NCBI GenBank assembly: GCA_009760885.1
Contig: CM019701.1
Span: 15,396,282 to 15,460,281 of the forward strand
Origin: Achatina immaculata
Lineage: Eukaryota; Mollusca; Gastropoda; Stylommatophora; Achatinidae
Reading direction: 5' to 3'
DNA length: 64,000 nucleotides
Part shown: one piece after another, positions 57,101 to 63,352 of the stretch
Layout: every line of letters begins with the position of its first letter
Position numbering within the stretch: the first letter of the stretch is position 1
Program-made: the position numbers and the translations under genes
Notes under the pieces: model-generated
Seen by the model: the letters and a program-made list of their open reading frames with translations, nothing else
What the model was told of the DNA's origin: nothing
Database searches by the model: none

Positions 57101-58225
57101 TTATCACTTACAACCAGCTCAGAGTATGGCTCCCTTGCCTTAGAGATAGTTATCACTTACATCCAGCTCAGAGCATGGCTCCGTTCTCTTAGAGATAGTT
57201 ATCACTTACATCCAGCTCAGAGTATGGCTCCGTTCTCTTAGAGATAGTTATTACTTACATCCAGCTCAGATTATGGCTCCGTTGCAGTATAAATAGTTTA
57301 CATCCGTGCTTCTTAACTTTGTAAAAAAAATTACCGTGGATCCAGTTTCACGTGACAAACTGCGGAACTCCTTTCTGCCCTGAGAACAACTGCCTCTTTC
57401 TGCTCTAAGAATAACTGTAGACCCCCTTTCTGTCCTGAGAACAAATGTGGACCCCCTTTCTGCCCTGAGAACAAATGTGGACCCCCTTTCTGCCCTGAGA
57501 TCAACTGTGGACCCCCTTTCTGTCCTGAGATCAACTCTGGACCCCCTTTCTGCCCTGAAATCAAATGTTGACCCCGTTTCTACCCTGAAATCAACTGTGG
57601 ACCCCATTTCGGGCTTTTGAACAGCCGTGGACCCACATTAAAAATAAAGCAATCAAAAGAACCCAGATAACGTTAAGAAATGTTTTATAATGAAGTCAAT
57701 CCACTTGCTGGTCCATGGAACACAAAATAAGAACCACTAGTTTGAAGGTGGAAAATGTAACTGTTTGTTGGGTTTTCCCAGCACAGTTTTGCTTAACAGC
57801 ATCTCTTGTAGTCTATTCAACCGTTTATTTGATTGTAAAAACCTGGGGATAACTGATATAACTTGTCACAGCAGCATTTTCCTCCTAAAGTCTTCTTTTG
57901 CGACCTATTTAATTCGATTCTCCTAAAGCGCTGCTCCACTCAATCACAAAGTCGCTCTCCACGTGGTACGGTCTTTGTCAATTCTCTCTAATGTTTTGCT
58001 TGTGCTAGAAACAAAATCGATAATTAATAAATGTCTGGCAACAGAAAACAAAACACAACTAAAACTATGATACTTGAATTATCTTGGAAGTTGGACTTAC
58101 CAGAGTGACAGCCAATGAGAAATCTGCCGACAACGATTGCTTCAAAAGAATCGATTCTTCGGCTGATGTACATGAGCACAGACGATGCGATGCCAATCAG
58201 TATATTCACTAAACAGCCGTTTTTT
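29653..58225 (-). CDS. SLC2/GLUT-family sugar transporter, nine exons, N-terminus missing
   Basis: Minus-strand gene; exons in order 58225-58101, 55053-54883, 43303-43196, 39252-39170, 37508-37410, 34128-33916, 32370-32295, 30578-30451, 29892-29653 (stop). All introns are GT-AG and every phase joins in frame, giving about 414 codons. The family moves hexoses or related solutes down their gradient across a membrane. Landmarks: '[10 protein letters not shown]' (TM4), 'PMYLSEIS', '[15 protein letters not shown]' (TM5), '[11 protein letters not shown]' after TM6, 'KLRG', '[13 protein letters not shown]' (TM7), 'DKVGRR' (TM8-9 loop), '[14 protein letters not shown]' (TM10) and '[12 protein letters not shown]' after TM12. 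TM1-2 would lie right of the window. Several sugar-contact positions differ from GLUT1 (see findings), so the substrate is uncertain. Confidence 0.93.
29893..30450. repeat. Intron H-I with (AT)n and (GGTA)n microsatellites
   Basis: (AT)n lies at about 30074-30109 and a long GGTA/GGCA/GGAA tetranucleotide array at about 30178-30360. The rest is plain intron. Confidence 0.92.
30451..30578 (-). CDS. Transporter exon H (TM10 end to TM11)
   Basis: 128 nt, acceptor 'cattgttaacag', donor 'CAG|gtgact'. It starts with 2 nt completing a Gly codon and reads '[20 protein letters not shown]' then TM11 '[18 protein letters not shown]'. The Trp of 'IPW' is the conserved TM10 Trp of GLUTs. Its acceptor and first 33 bases are duplicated 60 bp upstream. 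Confidence 0.95.
30546..30665. repeat. 60-bp tandem duplication across the exon H acceptor
   Basis: Two copies, 30546-30605 and 30606-30665, differing at one base (t at 30560, c at 30620). Each holds a complete 3' splice site plus the first codons of exon H. Confidence 0.95.
30818..30835. repeat. poly-A/(AT)n run
   Basis: An A run followed by (AT)n near 30806-30835, within intron G-H. Confidence 0.8.
30882..31284 (+). mobile_element. LINE family B, 5'-truncated copy in transporter intron
   Basis: It encodes '[19 protein letters not shown]' to the C-terminal 'WALKV' region, then a (GA)n tail. It is flanked by a 17-bp direct repeat beginning 'atattcataa' (30865-30881 and 31285-31301, one mismatch). 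Antisense to the host gene. An internal deletion removes part of the C-terminus near 31200. Confidence 0.92.
31310..31845. mobile_element. Non-autonomous hAT-type element (536 bp)
   Basis: Ends are short inverted repeats, left 'caatggttcc' and right (inverse) 'cagtggttcccaac'. A perfect 8-bp duplication 'gtctaata' flanks it at 31302-31309 and 31846-31853. An 8-bp duplication and a 'CAGTGGTTC' type end are typical of the hAT superfamily. No transposase frame is present, so it would need one in trans. Confidence 0.88.
32295..32370 (-). CDS. Transporter exon G (TM10)
   Basis: 76 nt, acceptor 'ttgtatttctag', donor 'CCAG|gtaagg', phase 0 in and 1 out. It encodes '[20 protein letters not shown]' and 'FSIGP', the first part of TM10. 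Confidence 0.94.
32460..33305. repeat. 76-bp minisatellite, ~11 copies
   Basis: Unit contains 'ctctaggtccagaaaccact', 'gttgatgtagataag' and 'gctcttatcatcagac'. It lies in transporter intron F-G. Confidence 0.96.
33306..33915. other. Transporter intron F-G, unique part
   Basis: No gene. A short (CAGA)n run near 33865-33890 lies just past the exon F donor. Confidence 0.6.
33916..34128 (-). CDS. Transporter exon F (TM7 end, TM8, TM9)
   Basis: 213 nt, 71 codons, phase 0 at both ends; acceptor 'caattttccacag', donor 'AAGG|gtgagt'. It reads '[14 protein letters not shown]', then TM8 '[17 protein letters not shown]', loop motif 'DKVGRR' and TM9 '[15 protein letters not shown]'. Confidence 0.95.
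34165..34885 (+). mobile_element. LINE family H, 5'-truncated copy next to a splice acceptor
   Basis: The plus strand has '[13 protein letters not shown]', '[11 protein letters not shown]', '[11 protein letters not shown]' and the C-terminal '[15 protein letters not shown]', with stops near 34538 and 34640. It ends in (TGAC)n. Its 5' end lies within about 40 nt of the exon F acceptor on the other strand. Confidence 0.85.
35060..35640 (-). mobile_element. LINE family G, 3' fragment
   Basis: Minus strand: '[19 protein letters not shown]' (near 35540), '[13 protein letters not shown]' and '[19 protein letters not shown]' (near 35250). It is a decayed 3' third of a LINE, in the same orientation as the host gene intron. 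Confidence 0.75.
35641..36059. other. Transporter intron E-F, unique part
   Basis: AT-rich, with a (GAT)n run near 35930-35953. No gene. Confidence 0.55.
36060..36480. repeat. 33-bp minisatellite, block 1
   Basis: About 12 units with 'gataagattagcaatactgg' and 'tgatactggtagt'. The period is a multiple of three, so a frame stays open ([15 protein letters not shown] peptide), but on the strand opposite the host gene. Confidence 0.95.
36481..36850. repeat. 33-bp minisatellite, block 2 (variant units)
   Basis: Units with 'gatttgaaatgttggtaatg' and then 'gatttgaagtgttggtgatg', again at 33-bp spacing; related to block 1 but a different sequence. Confidence 0.88.
36950..37220. repeat. 33-bp minisatellite, block 3
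   Basis: Eight units with 'gataatgtaagagctactga' and 'tgtacttt', 33-bp spacing. Confidence 0.95.
37410..37508 (-). CDS. Transporter exon E (TM7)
   Basis: 99 nt, 33 codons, phase 0 at both ends; acceptor 'ttttctcctcag', donor 'AATGGG|gtaaaa'. It reads '[20 protein letters not shown]' then '[13 protein letters not shown]'. The last part replaces the family's QLSQQLSGIN box. Confidence 0.93.
37529..37832. repeat. (GGTT)n tract, ~300 bp
   Basis: GGTT/GGTC/GGGTTT tetranucleotide-type repeat, only 20 bp upstream of the exon E acceptor on the minus strand. Confidence 0.95.
37838..38205. repeat. 22-bp minisatellite, ~16 copies
   Basis: Unit 'gttaggaggaaccatcatct' plus 'ta'; some copies have 'aagga' or 'aagaa' in place of 'aggaa'. 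Confidence 0.96.
38206..39169 (-). other. Transporter intron D-E with an unassigned open region
   Basis: On the minus strand about 38780-38500 is open in two frames, with a donor-like 'gcacg|gtaagt' near 38505 and an acceptor-like 'gtgtttccag' near 38460. It does not resemble a transporter and I cannot name it. About 38690-38760 resembles 45140-45215. A (GAA)n run lies near 39100-39124. Unproven as a gene. Confidence 0.3.
39170..39252 (-). CDS. Transporter exon D (intracellular loop)
   Basis: 83 nt, acceptor 'ctttactctgcag', donor 'GAGCAG|gtaaat'. It starts with 2 nt completing an Ala codon and reads '[20 protein letters not shown]' then 'MKLGTEQ'. This is the TM6-TM7 helical loop with the family's KLRG motif. 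Confidence 0.94.
39253..39934. other. Transporter intron C-D, unique part
   Basis: Holds a (GAT)n run near 39338-39352. No gene. Confidence 0.55.
39935..41265. repeat. 54-bp minisatellite, ~24 copies
   Basis: Unit contains 'gaactccaaggataataata', 'aaaagagacaaatgtct' and 'tttcttttcaaaacct'. Copies vary by 1-3 bp in the A and ATA runs. Long frames on both strands (up to 226 codons) are the repeat read through. Confidence 0.97.
41266..41994. other. Transporter intron C-D, unique part
   Basis: A G-rich run lies near 41299-41315. No gene supported. Confidence 0.5.
41995..42235 (-). mobile_element. tRNA-derived SINE
   Basis: The minus strand starts near 42235 with a tRNA-like head: 'atggttatctcattag' (A-box position) and 'ggggttcatatccgac' (B box GGTTCNANNCC). 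The body has 'aatgggtacccccact', 'aattggggaaaggaac' and 'gctgacaggtcaaggaac'. The body is shared with 56860-57010 and its end with 1431-1530. Confidence 0.75.
42383..43195. repeat. 38-bp minisatellite reaching the exon C donor, ~21 copies
   Basis: Unit contains 'cttatatcacacataatgta' and 'ggtgctaccttca'. The right end is diverged, and the last unit contains the exon C splice donor. Confidence 0.95.
43196..43303 (-). CDS. Transporter exon C (TM6 and PESP motif)
   Basis: 108 nt, acceptor 'acatttccacag', donor 'GAAG|gtaata'. It reads '[20 protein letters not shown]' then '[15 protein letters not shown]'. The family usually has Arg after PESP; here it is Gly. Confidence 0.95.
43304..44119. other. 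Transporter intron B-C, unique part
   Basis: No gene or repeat supported. Confidence 0.5.
44120..44785. repeat. 66-bp minisatellite, diverged then regular
   Basis: From about 44440 there are five good 66-bp copies with 'gatttctgtctgtttctaga' and 'ctgtgtatatacttgtccgt'. The earlier part is a degraded version with 'ctgtctgtgtatataact'-like pieces. The 165-codon plus-strand frame (22-aa repeat) is the repeat read through. Confidence 0.9.
44815..45105. repeat. 41-bp minisatellite x7
   Basis: Unit with 'gtgaatcagagatgcacaaa' and 'agctatctaggctcctctt'. Confidence 0.96.
45216..45655 (+). mobile_element. LINE family D, 5'-truncated and decayed copy
   Basis: '[15 protein letters not shown]' and later family D C-terminal DNA, ending 'gtttaacggcccgggaagaa' and the tail. 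Frameshifts after about 45380. It landed beside a segment (45140-45215) similar to 38690-38760. Confidence 0.9.
45656..46035. other. Intronic DNA with microsatellites
   Basis: (TTG)n lies at about 45677-45703, (GAA)n at about 45903-45925, and a G run at 46029-46039. No gene. Confidence 0.55.
46036..46465. repeat. Polypurine (GA/GAAAGA/GAATGA) array
   Basis: Purine-rich low-complexity array with a recurring 'gagaaagagaatgagaaa' motif; low-complexity frames on the minus strand are artefacts. Confidence 0.95.
46466..46536 (-). mobile_element. LINE family E2, 3' terminal scrap
   Basis: GAAT tail followed by 'aatctttatttttcaagggt' and 'caggcccgtcttacattctg', as at 21175-21240 and 46893-46960, embedded between purine arrays. 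Confidence 0.85.
46537..46885. repeat. Polypurine (GA/GAAAGA) array
   Basis: Same type as 46036-46465. Confidence 0.95.
46886..47605 (-). mobile_element. LINE family E2 (CR1/L2-like), 3' part
   Basis: Minus strand: coding end '[20 protein letters not shown]' and '[14 protein letters not shown]', then a 3' UTR and an (ATTC)n tail (plus-strand GAAT at 46886-46900). This C-terminal peptide type is typical of CR1/L2-like LINEs and parallels '[15 protein letters not shown]' of family E at 51710. Confidence 0.85.
47606..47690. repeat. (GA)n tract
   Basis: Near-pure GA repeat. Confidence 0.94.
47691..48494. other. Intronic DNA with (GAT)n
   Basis: (GAA)n and (GAT)n runs at about 48072-48142. No gene supported. 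Confidence 0.5.
48495..49195. repeat. 34-bp minisatellite, ~20 copies
   Basis: Unit contains 'gtgtagaatgtagagtcagt' and 'tcggagttacgtta'. Clear sub-families (gtcagtgcag, gtcagtgtag, gttagtgtag) run in order along the array. Confidence 0.95.
49260..51920 (+). mobile_element. LINE family E (CR1/L2-like), near full-length but broken
   Basis: Endonuclease C-terminal half ('[12 protein letters not shown]' near 49515), a linker, then RT with '[16 protein letters not shown]' (50615), '[18 protein letters not shown]' (50710) and '[12 protein letters not shown]' (50880). The catalytic box is 'VHDC' where the family has FADD. It ends with '[15 protein letters not shown]' and a weak GAAT tail near 51900. 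Frameshifts and stops separate at least six frames, so it is inactive. It lies at the end of the 34-bp array. Confidence 0.88.
51921..53584. other. Long unique intronic stretch
   Basis: AT-rich. 'gatgtagacagctgttagtt' near 53400 recurs as 'gatgtagacagttgttagtt' near 49260, suggesting a dispersed repeat. No gene supported. Confidence 0.5.
53585..54445. repeat. 37-bp minisatellite, ~23 copies
   Basis: Unit contains 'gatgtgttctttgtgtctgt' and 'ttatcactacccaggaa'. Because 37 is not a multiple of 3, each plus-strand frame cycles through the same peptide. All three are open (up to 333 codons). Confidence 0.97.
54446..54882. other. Intron B-C near the exon B donor
   Basis: No gene or repeat supported. 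Confidence 0.5.
54883..55053 (-). CDS. Transporter exon B (TM4 end, TM5)
   Basis: 171 nt, acceptor 'gaaccaaattccag', donor 'CTAG|gtaagt'. It reads '[20 protein letters not shown]' then TM5 '[18 protein letters not shown]' and 'DKWDILL'. It joins exon A inside a Gly codon to give 'GCHSGLYSG', the family's GRxxxGxxxGL context. Confidence 0.95.
55054..55439. other. Intron A-B with G-runs
   Basis: Poly-G runs near 55175-55213 and 55266-55290. No gene. Confidence 0.55.
55440..55870 (+). mobile_element. LINE family A, 3' part
   Basis: The open frame contains '[20 protein letters not shown]', '[20 protein letters not shown]' and '[19 protein letters not shown]', as in the minus-strand copy near 3040-3140. 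It ends in a (GAA)n tail. 5'-truncated. Confidence 0.9.
55968..56130 (+). mobile_element. LINE family D, 3' end
   Basis: 'aaactctaaagaggacattg' through 'gtgacgtttaacggcagggg' and the 'gatgtaagatgtaag' tail. Only the last 45 codons remain. Confidence 0.9.
56131..56439. other. Intronic DNA, nothing recognised
   Basis: No gene or repeat supported. Confidence 0.45.
56440..56752 (+). mobile_element. LINE family B-like, 3' fragment with (GA)n tail
   Basis: The plus strand has '[20 protein letters not shown]', then '[17 protein letters not shown]', a diverged version of the family B C-terminus, followed by (GA)n at about 56730-56752. Confidence 0.75.
56800..57020 (+). mobile_element. tRNA-type SINE, diverged
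   Basis: Head 'gcccggatagttagtgcaat' (A-box region) and 'ggggctcgacttcactcc' (B-box-like). The body 'ggaatttgggaaaggtaaag' and 'cacaggtcaagaaaaatatg' parallels the SINE at 41995-42235. Confidence 0.65.
57100..57275. repeat. ~49-bp tandem repeat x4
   Basis: Unit with 'cttacatccagctcagagta' and 'tggctccgttctcttagaga'. Confidence 0.9.
57355..57606. repeat. 30-bp minisatellite x8
   Basis: Unit 'gaccccctttctgccctgag' plus 'aacaaatgtg', 30 bp, giving a 10-aa repeat frame on the minus strand that is not part of any recognised gene. Confidence 0.93.
57607..58100. other. Intron A-B, unique part
   Basis: No gene or repeat supported. Confidence 0.5.
58101..58225 (-). CDS. Transporter exon A (TM3-TM4)
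   Basis: 125 nt, acceptor 'ctattcttatggccag', donor 'CTCTG|gtaagt'. It reads '[20 protein letters not shown]' then '[16 protein letters not shown]'. It begins inside a codon fitting the Arg of the TM2-3 loop G-R-K/R motif, so at least one more 5' exon is required. Confidence 0.94.
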
Positions 58226-59034
58226 CTGGCCATAAGAATAGCAATTATAGATTTATTAAACTTGATGTCACCTATTTGAAATGTTAATAACCTTGTTTAC
58301 TTTACTATTGTTCAGACTTGCTGCTGAAAGGGTATTTACATTACAATAACTTAATGTCAGTAATCGATCTCGGATTTTTAAAACCTTTACAAATGTACCA
58401 ATGTTTAACCTTGCCTGAAGTACTTTCCACAATGCCGATTTTCTCAGTACAACATTCTGTACTTTGTCTTAAATGAAAAATGAAACATACTTTACAAATA
58501 TCAGTAAATGTTCATGTGAGCTTTCCTTTTTCTTATATTTTTAGCGGCGAAATTTAATCTTTAAAAAATGTTCACATGCTGAACATTCAAGACTGGTTCA
58601 TTCTCCTCCGTGAAAATCGAGCATCACCAGGCCACATGCCTGATTATCTTCCAACTGATTTCGCTGGTTGCTTTTTTTTAAACTAGGTTCTTTTGAAAAT
58701 ATAAACTACTATTACACGTGATCCAATAATAAAGTTGACAACTAAAACATTAAACCTTAAAATATCTTTTTTTTCCCGAAACTCCAAAATTTAGACTTAT
58801 CTAAACGAAGCATAATTTATCCACATTTTCCAGTACCGCGTTCGCCATGAAACTCTGGCCTGTCTTATTAGACCAGATGAAGCAGCCAAAGGGTAATCAC
58901 GAAGCCACAATTATAATGGGAGACTAATGCAAAAAAACTGGGCAGACTGAAAGAAAACAATGTAAGTGGAGGGTGCGACCACAGAGAAGAAAACGAGGGA
59001 GGTGATAAACTGATAGAATGAGCAGCGATCCATT
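58226..59034. other. Upstream transporter intron, nothing recognised
   Basis: The TM1-2 exon was searched for on the minus strand and not found. Confidence 0.5.
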
Positions 59035-59310
59035 ACACCTAGTTCCGGTAACACCTAGTTCAGGTAACACCTAGTTCAGGTAACACCTAGTTCAGGTAAC
59101 ACCTAGTTCAGGCAACACTTAATTCAGACAACACCTAGTTCAGGCAACACCTAGTTCAGGTAACACCTAGTTCAGGTAACACCTAGTTCAGGCAACTCCT
59201 AGTTCAGACAACACCTAGTTCAGGCAACACTTAATTCAGACAACACCTAGTTCAGGTAACACTTAGTTCAGGCAACACTTAGTTCAGACAACACTTAGTT
59301 CAGGCAACAC
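59035..59310. repeat. 16-bp minisatellite, ~17 copies
   Basis: Unit 'ggtaacacctagttca' with variants ggcaac, gacaac, cttag. Confidence 0.96.
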
Positions 59311-59659
59311 CCAAGACGTCTGTGGACCTGGAAAAGCCCAGATAATACCACTAAAGATCAGATTGACTACATACTAATAAATAAAAGATTTAGAAATGCT
59401 TCTTTGCCAGTGAAGACCTGGTCTTTGGCGGATTGTGACAGCCGTCATGTTCCGGTAACAGGAAAAATAAGAATTAAACTGAAGAAGATCAAGAAAGTGA
59501 GAGGCAATATAAAACTGAACTTAGCACTGCTGAAATCAGATCACAATCTGAGAGAAACACACAACACTATTGTTTTAAATAAAACAGATACAATGCAATA
59601 GCAAAGATTGATTTCATCGACAATCAGCGGGAGCTGTTAAGAGACTTTTCAACAAACAT

Positions 59660-59960
59660 CAAAGGAGTTTATCATTATCATCATCTTCATAAAAGTGTGG
59701 CCAATTCACCTCCACTTCCTAGGTATGATTTGTAGGTTCATAGTTTCTTGCCCTGTTCTTTCCCAGACCTCCTCGTTCCAGATCTTGCCCTGCCATTTAA
59801 TGTTTAAAATCCTCCTCAAGCAGTAGTTCATGAATGTTTGTATCCTCTGTTGTATTGTCTTGATCATATGTCTCCGAACCATATAGTAGGACAGTTTTTA
59901 CGTTTGTATGGAAAAGCCTAAGTTGGTTCTTGTTTTGATGTTCTTAGATGACCATACTTT
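59660..59960 (-). mobile_element. LINE family F, 3' fragment nested in family C
   Basis: Minus strand: 'QRIQTFMNYCLRRILNIKWQ' and 'EEVWERTGQETMNLQI', ending in an ATG/ATC-rich tail near 59660-59690. A decayed LINE C-terminus of a different family. Confidence 0.7.
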
Positions 59961-60488
59961 GTTATACCTGAGATTAAAAGACCTGCTAAAAAGAAATGAG
60001 TGACACACGAAATTCTAAAGTTATTAGATCAGAGAAGATTACACAATAATGACAAGATCGGCGATAACGAAAGCAACACAGAGAATAGCAAATAAAAATA
60101 TAAAGAATTAAACAAAGGCATAAAGAATAGATGCAACAAAGCAGAAAAAAAACCCAAAGAAATAGAACATCACTACCAAGGTAACACAAGAGAAATGTAC
60201 AAAAACATAGATGAATAACAGGCAGAAAACACATCACAAAGCTAGATGTCTTAAATCAAAGGAAGGAGAAATTATAAAGGACAGAAAAGAAATAATAGAC
60301 AGGTGGAAAGAAAACATCAAAGACCTAGACAGCTATGAAAGTACTTATCTAAACCCCGAAAATAACAGTAGTGAGGGACCTCCTATAATAGCAGCGGAAG
60401 TCACAGAAGCCATCAGCCACATGAAGAATAATAAAGCACCAGGTCCAGACAACATAACCAAAGAAGAGTTGAAGGCACTAAAGGAGTA

Positions 60489-61267
60489 TCTTACATCTTA
60501 CATCCTTCCCGTGCCGTTAGGCGTCACATAGGGTTCGCGTAGTTGTCTGCCAAGTTTTCCTGTTTTCGTCGAGTTTTTCAGCTTTATCAAAGGATGTTAT
60601 GCCCACTAAACTGGCTTCTCTTAACAATGTCTTCTTTAGAGTTTCATGTGGTCGACCTCTTTTTCTTCGGTCTTTTGTGCTCCACTTGATAGCTTGTTTT
60701 GGTAATCTCTGATTGTTTCTTCTCATCACATGGCCTGCATATGTCCATCTTTTTCTGATCACCCATAAGACAGGTTCTTGTTTGCTCATCTGTCTTATCT
60801 CTGCATTGTTCTTGAATTCATTCCACTTTATACCAAGTATTTTCCTGAGGCATTTGTTTTCAAAATAGTCTAATATCTTGTCTATTTCTTTAGTTGATTT
60901 CCAGCTTTCGCGTGCATAAATGAGGGTGGATATCACATTTGAATTGAGTAATCTTAAATTGGTTTTTGTGCTTATAACTTTTGAATGCCATATGTTCTCA
61001 AGATTTTTTAAGGACAATGCTGCTTTTGCAATTCTGATTCTAACTTCCTTCCTGGTGTCACCATCCTGGTCTATGTAGCTGCCAAGGTATGCAAATTGGT
61101 TTACTTCATCAACAACTATTCCTTCTACATATATTTTTCCTTCTTGATTAATGAGAAGTTGTCATTATTTTTGTTTTGTCTTTGTTAATTCCAAGACCTA
61201 TTTTGCTAGCCAAACAGGTACTCGTTGCATTGATTAAATCTTGCATAATCTTCGTGTAATCTTCGCA
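60489..61267 (-). mobile_element. LINE family D, 5'-truncated copy nested in family C
   Basis: Minus strand: 'NLENIWHSKVISTKTNLRLL' to 'RKTWQTTTRTLCDA' (frame 61017-60517), with the family tail at 60489-60510. It is flanked by 'actaaagga' plus 'gta'/'ata' (60477-60488 and 61268-61279), a 12-bp target-site duplication with one mismatch. Confidence 0.93.
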
Positions 61268-61680
61268 ACTAAAGGAATATGTAGTAGAAATAATAACCAA
61301 ACTTTTTAATGACATCCACAATACTGGATATGTACCAAATGATCTAATGACAGCAGTATTCATCGCTATACCAAAGAAACCAGGTGCAGTAGAATGTGAA
61401 GATCACAGAACGAGCAACCTCATGAGTTACGTCACTATATTTCTGTTCCGCATAATCATGGAACGAGTACGAGCTAAAATAAAACCAGAGATCGCAGAAA
61501 AACAATTTTGGTTTGTCCAAGTGAAGGGTATAAGTAACGCAATGTATATGTCAAGAATTCCCGCAGAAAGAGCCACAGAAGTTAGAACTGATCTATATTT
61601 GTGTTCTACAGATTGCTGCGAGGCCTTTGACAAAATAAGCCACAATCTAGTAATGGAAATGTTAGAAAAATTAAACATAG

Positions 61681-62322
61681 ATGGAAAGGCAGAATCCACC
61701 AGCATGCAGTATAAAATTAAACGGAACTATTCTAAAGCAGGTGCAGAAATTCAAATACCTTGGAGCAGTAATAACTTCAGATGGGAAATGCAGAACAGAA
61801 ATTAGGAACAGAATAGGCCAAGCAAAGACTGCATTTCAGAGAACGAGAAACATATTAACCAACACATCCTTATCAATGAATGTTAGAAAACGAGTCCTAA
61901 AATGTTACATTGACCCTATCTTGTTATATGGAAGTGAATCATGGACAATAGGCAAGTCTGCACAAAAATCATTGGAAGCAGCAGAAATGTGGTTTATTAG
62001 AAGAATGTTGCGAATCCCCTGGACAGCAAAAATAATTAATGAAGAATGTATGAGAAGAGCTGGAGAGACAAAAAACCTTGTCAGAAAGATAAGAGAGAGA
62101 CATTGTACTTTCATAGGACATGCAATGAGAAGAGGGGGCATTGAAAATATTATAACAGGAAAAACAGAAGGAAGAAGATCAAGAGGAAGACCAAGAGAAA
62201 TGATACTGGACAGTCTGACGGGATGGTGTGAGAGGAGATCACCAACTGAGTTTATGGCCTGCATGAAGGATCGTGTACGCTGGAGAAGCATAATAGCCAA
62301 CGCCAGTCGGCACGGCACCTGA
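61681..62322 (+). CDS. LINE C C-terminal frame
   Basis: A 213-codon frame with 'LKQVQKFKYLGAVITSD', '[17 protein letters not shown]', 'MLRIPWTAKIINEECMR' and 'RRSRGRPREMILDSL', ending 'RHGT' before the GAT tail. This is the RT thumb and C-terminal region. No catalytic residues remain, so it has no enzymatic role alone. Confidence 0.8.
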   Translation: MERQNPPACSIKLNGTILKQVQKFKYLGAVITSDGKCRTEIRNRIGQAKTAFQRTRNILTNTSLSMNVRKRVLKCYIDPILLYGSESWTIGKSAQKSLEAAEMWFIRRMLRIPWTAKIINEECMRRAGETKNLVRKIRERHCTFIGHAMRRGGIENIITGKTEGRRSRGRPREMILDSLTGWCERRSPTEFMACMKDRVRWRSIIANASRHGT

Positions 62323-62340
62323 TGATGATGATGATGATGA

Positions 62341-63140
62341 GATGGAAAGGACCTGATAATTATTAAAACATCTATGTATGCAGGTAAAAAGAGATACCCC
62401 GTCTTCAATGGCTAGTAAAATAGGACTTAAAATTAACAAAGATAAAACAAATAAAATGAAGCTTCTCATTAACCACGAAGAGCAAATATACATAGAAGGA
62501 ACAGCTGTTGAAGAAGTAAACCATTTTGCATATCTCAGCAGCTACACAGACCAGGATGGTGACACCAGAAAGTAAGTTAGAATTCGAATTGCAAAAGCAG
62601 CATCGATCTTCAAGAGTCTTGAGAACATAAGGCATTCAAAAGTTATAAGCACAAAAACCAAGTTAAGATTATTCAATTCAAATGTAGTATCCGCCTTCAT
62701 TTATGCATGTGAAAGCTGGAAATCAACTAAAGAAATAGACAAGAAATTTGACTATTTTGAAAACAAATGCCTAAAGAAAATTCTCGGTATAAAGTGGAAC
62801 GAATTTAAGAACAACACACAGATAGACAGATGAGCAAACAACAAGCTGTCTCATGTTTGTTAAAAAAAAAAAAAGAAGATGGACATATGTAGGTCATGTG
62901 ATGAGAAGAAACAATCAGAGGATCCCCAAACAAGCTATCAAGTGGAACACAACAGGCCGAAAGAAAAAGAAGTCGACAACGTGAAACTCTAAAGAGGACA
63001 TTCTTAAGAGAAGCCAGTTCAGTGGGCATAACATCCCTTGATGAGATTGAAAAACTCGCCGAATACAGGAAATTTTAGCGAGCTACCATATGCAGGCCCT
63101 ATGTGACGTTTAACGGCAAGAGAAGGATGTAAGATGTAAG
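62341..63140 (+). mobile_element. LINE family D, 5'-truncated copy after the family C tail
   Basis: 'MASKIGLKINKDKTNKMKLL' and 'EGTAVEEVNHFAYLSSY', stop near 62575, through to 'gtgacgtttaacggcaagag' and the 'gatgtaagatgtaag' tail. It abuts the (GAT)n tail of family C. Confidence 0.9.
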
Positions 63141-63264
63141 AAGATTGGCAACAAACAGCAGCAAATAAAAGTGGAGCAAGAAATTGTCAAATATCAAGAA
63201 GTCAAAACTGGAGCAGGCCTAGGATGTGTGCGAGCACCTGATGTAACTTCTCTACACTGTGAGA

Positions 63265-63352
63265 GAAATAAACCGAGAGGCCTACAGGAGAGCTGTTAGG
63301 GAGGCTAAGTTCCGCAAGGGACATGCAAATGACTGACTGACTGACTGACTGA
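63265..63352 (+). mobile_element. LINE family H, 3' scrap with (TGAC)n tail
   Basis: 'gaggcctacaggagagctgt' and 'aagttccgcaagggacatgc', then five to six TGAC units. Confidence 0.9.

Larger units (their letters stand above)
59311..62340 (+). mobile_element. LINE family C, with two nested LINEs
   Basis: Starts in the endonuclease C-terminus ('TKDQIDYILINKRFRNA' near 59360). It continues at 60211 with the RT N-terminal region ('HMKNNKAPGPDNITKEELKA'), 61265-61685 ('FEDHRTSN'-type, 'CEAFDKISHNLVMEMLEKL') and 61690-62322 (thumb and C-terminus). It ends in a (GAT)n tail at about 62320-62340. The RT palm with its YADD box is missing between about 61685 and 61690, an internal deletion. Interrupted by family F (59660-59960) and family D (60489-61267). 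Confidence 0.85.

Noticed and set aside
58226..59034. Search for the transporter TM1-TM2 exon
   Set aside because: No minus-strand segment has the expected hydrophobic pattern with a phase-2 donor; treated as outside the window.
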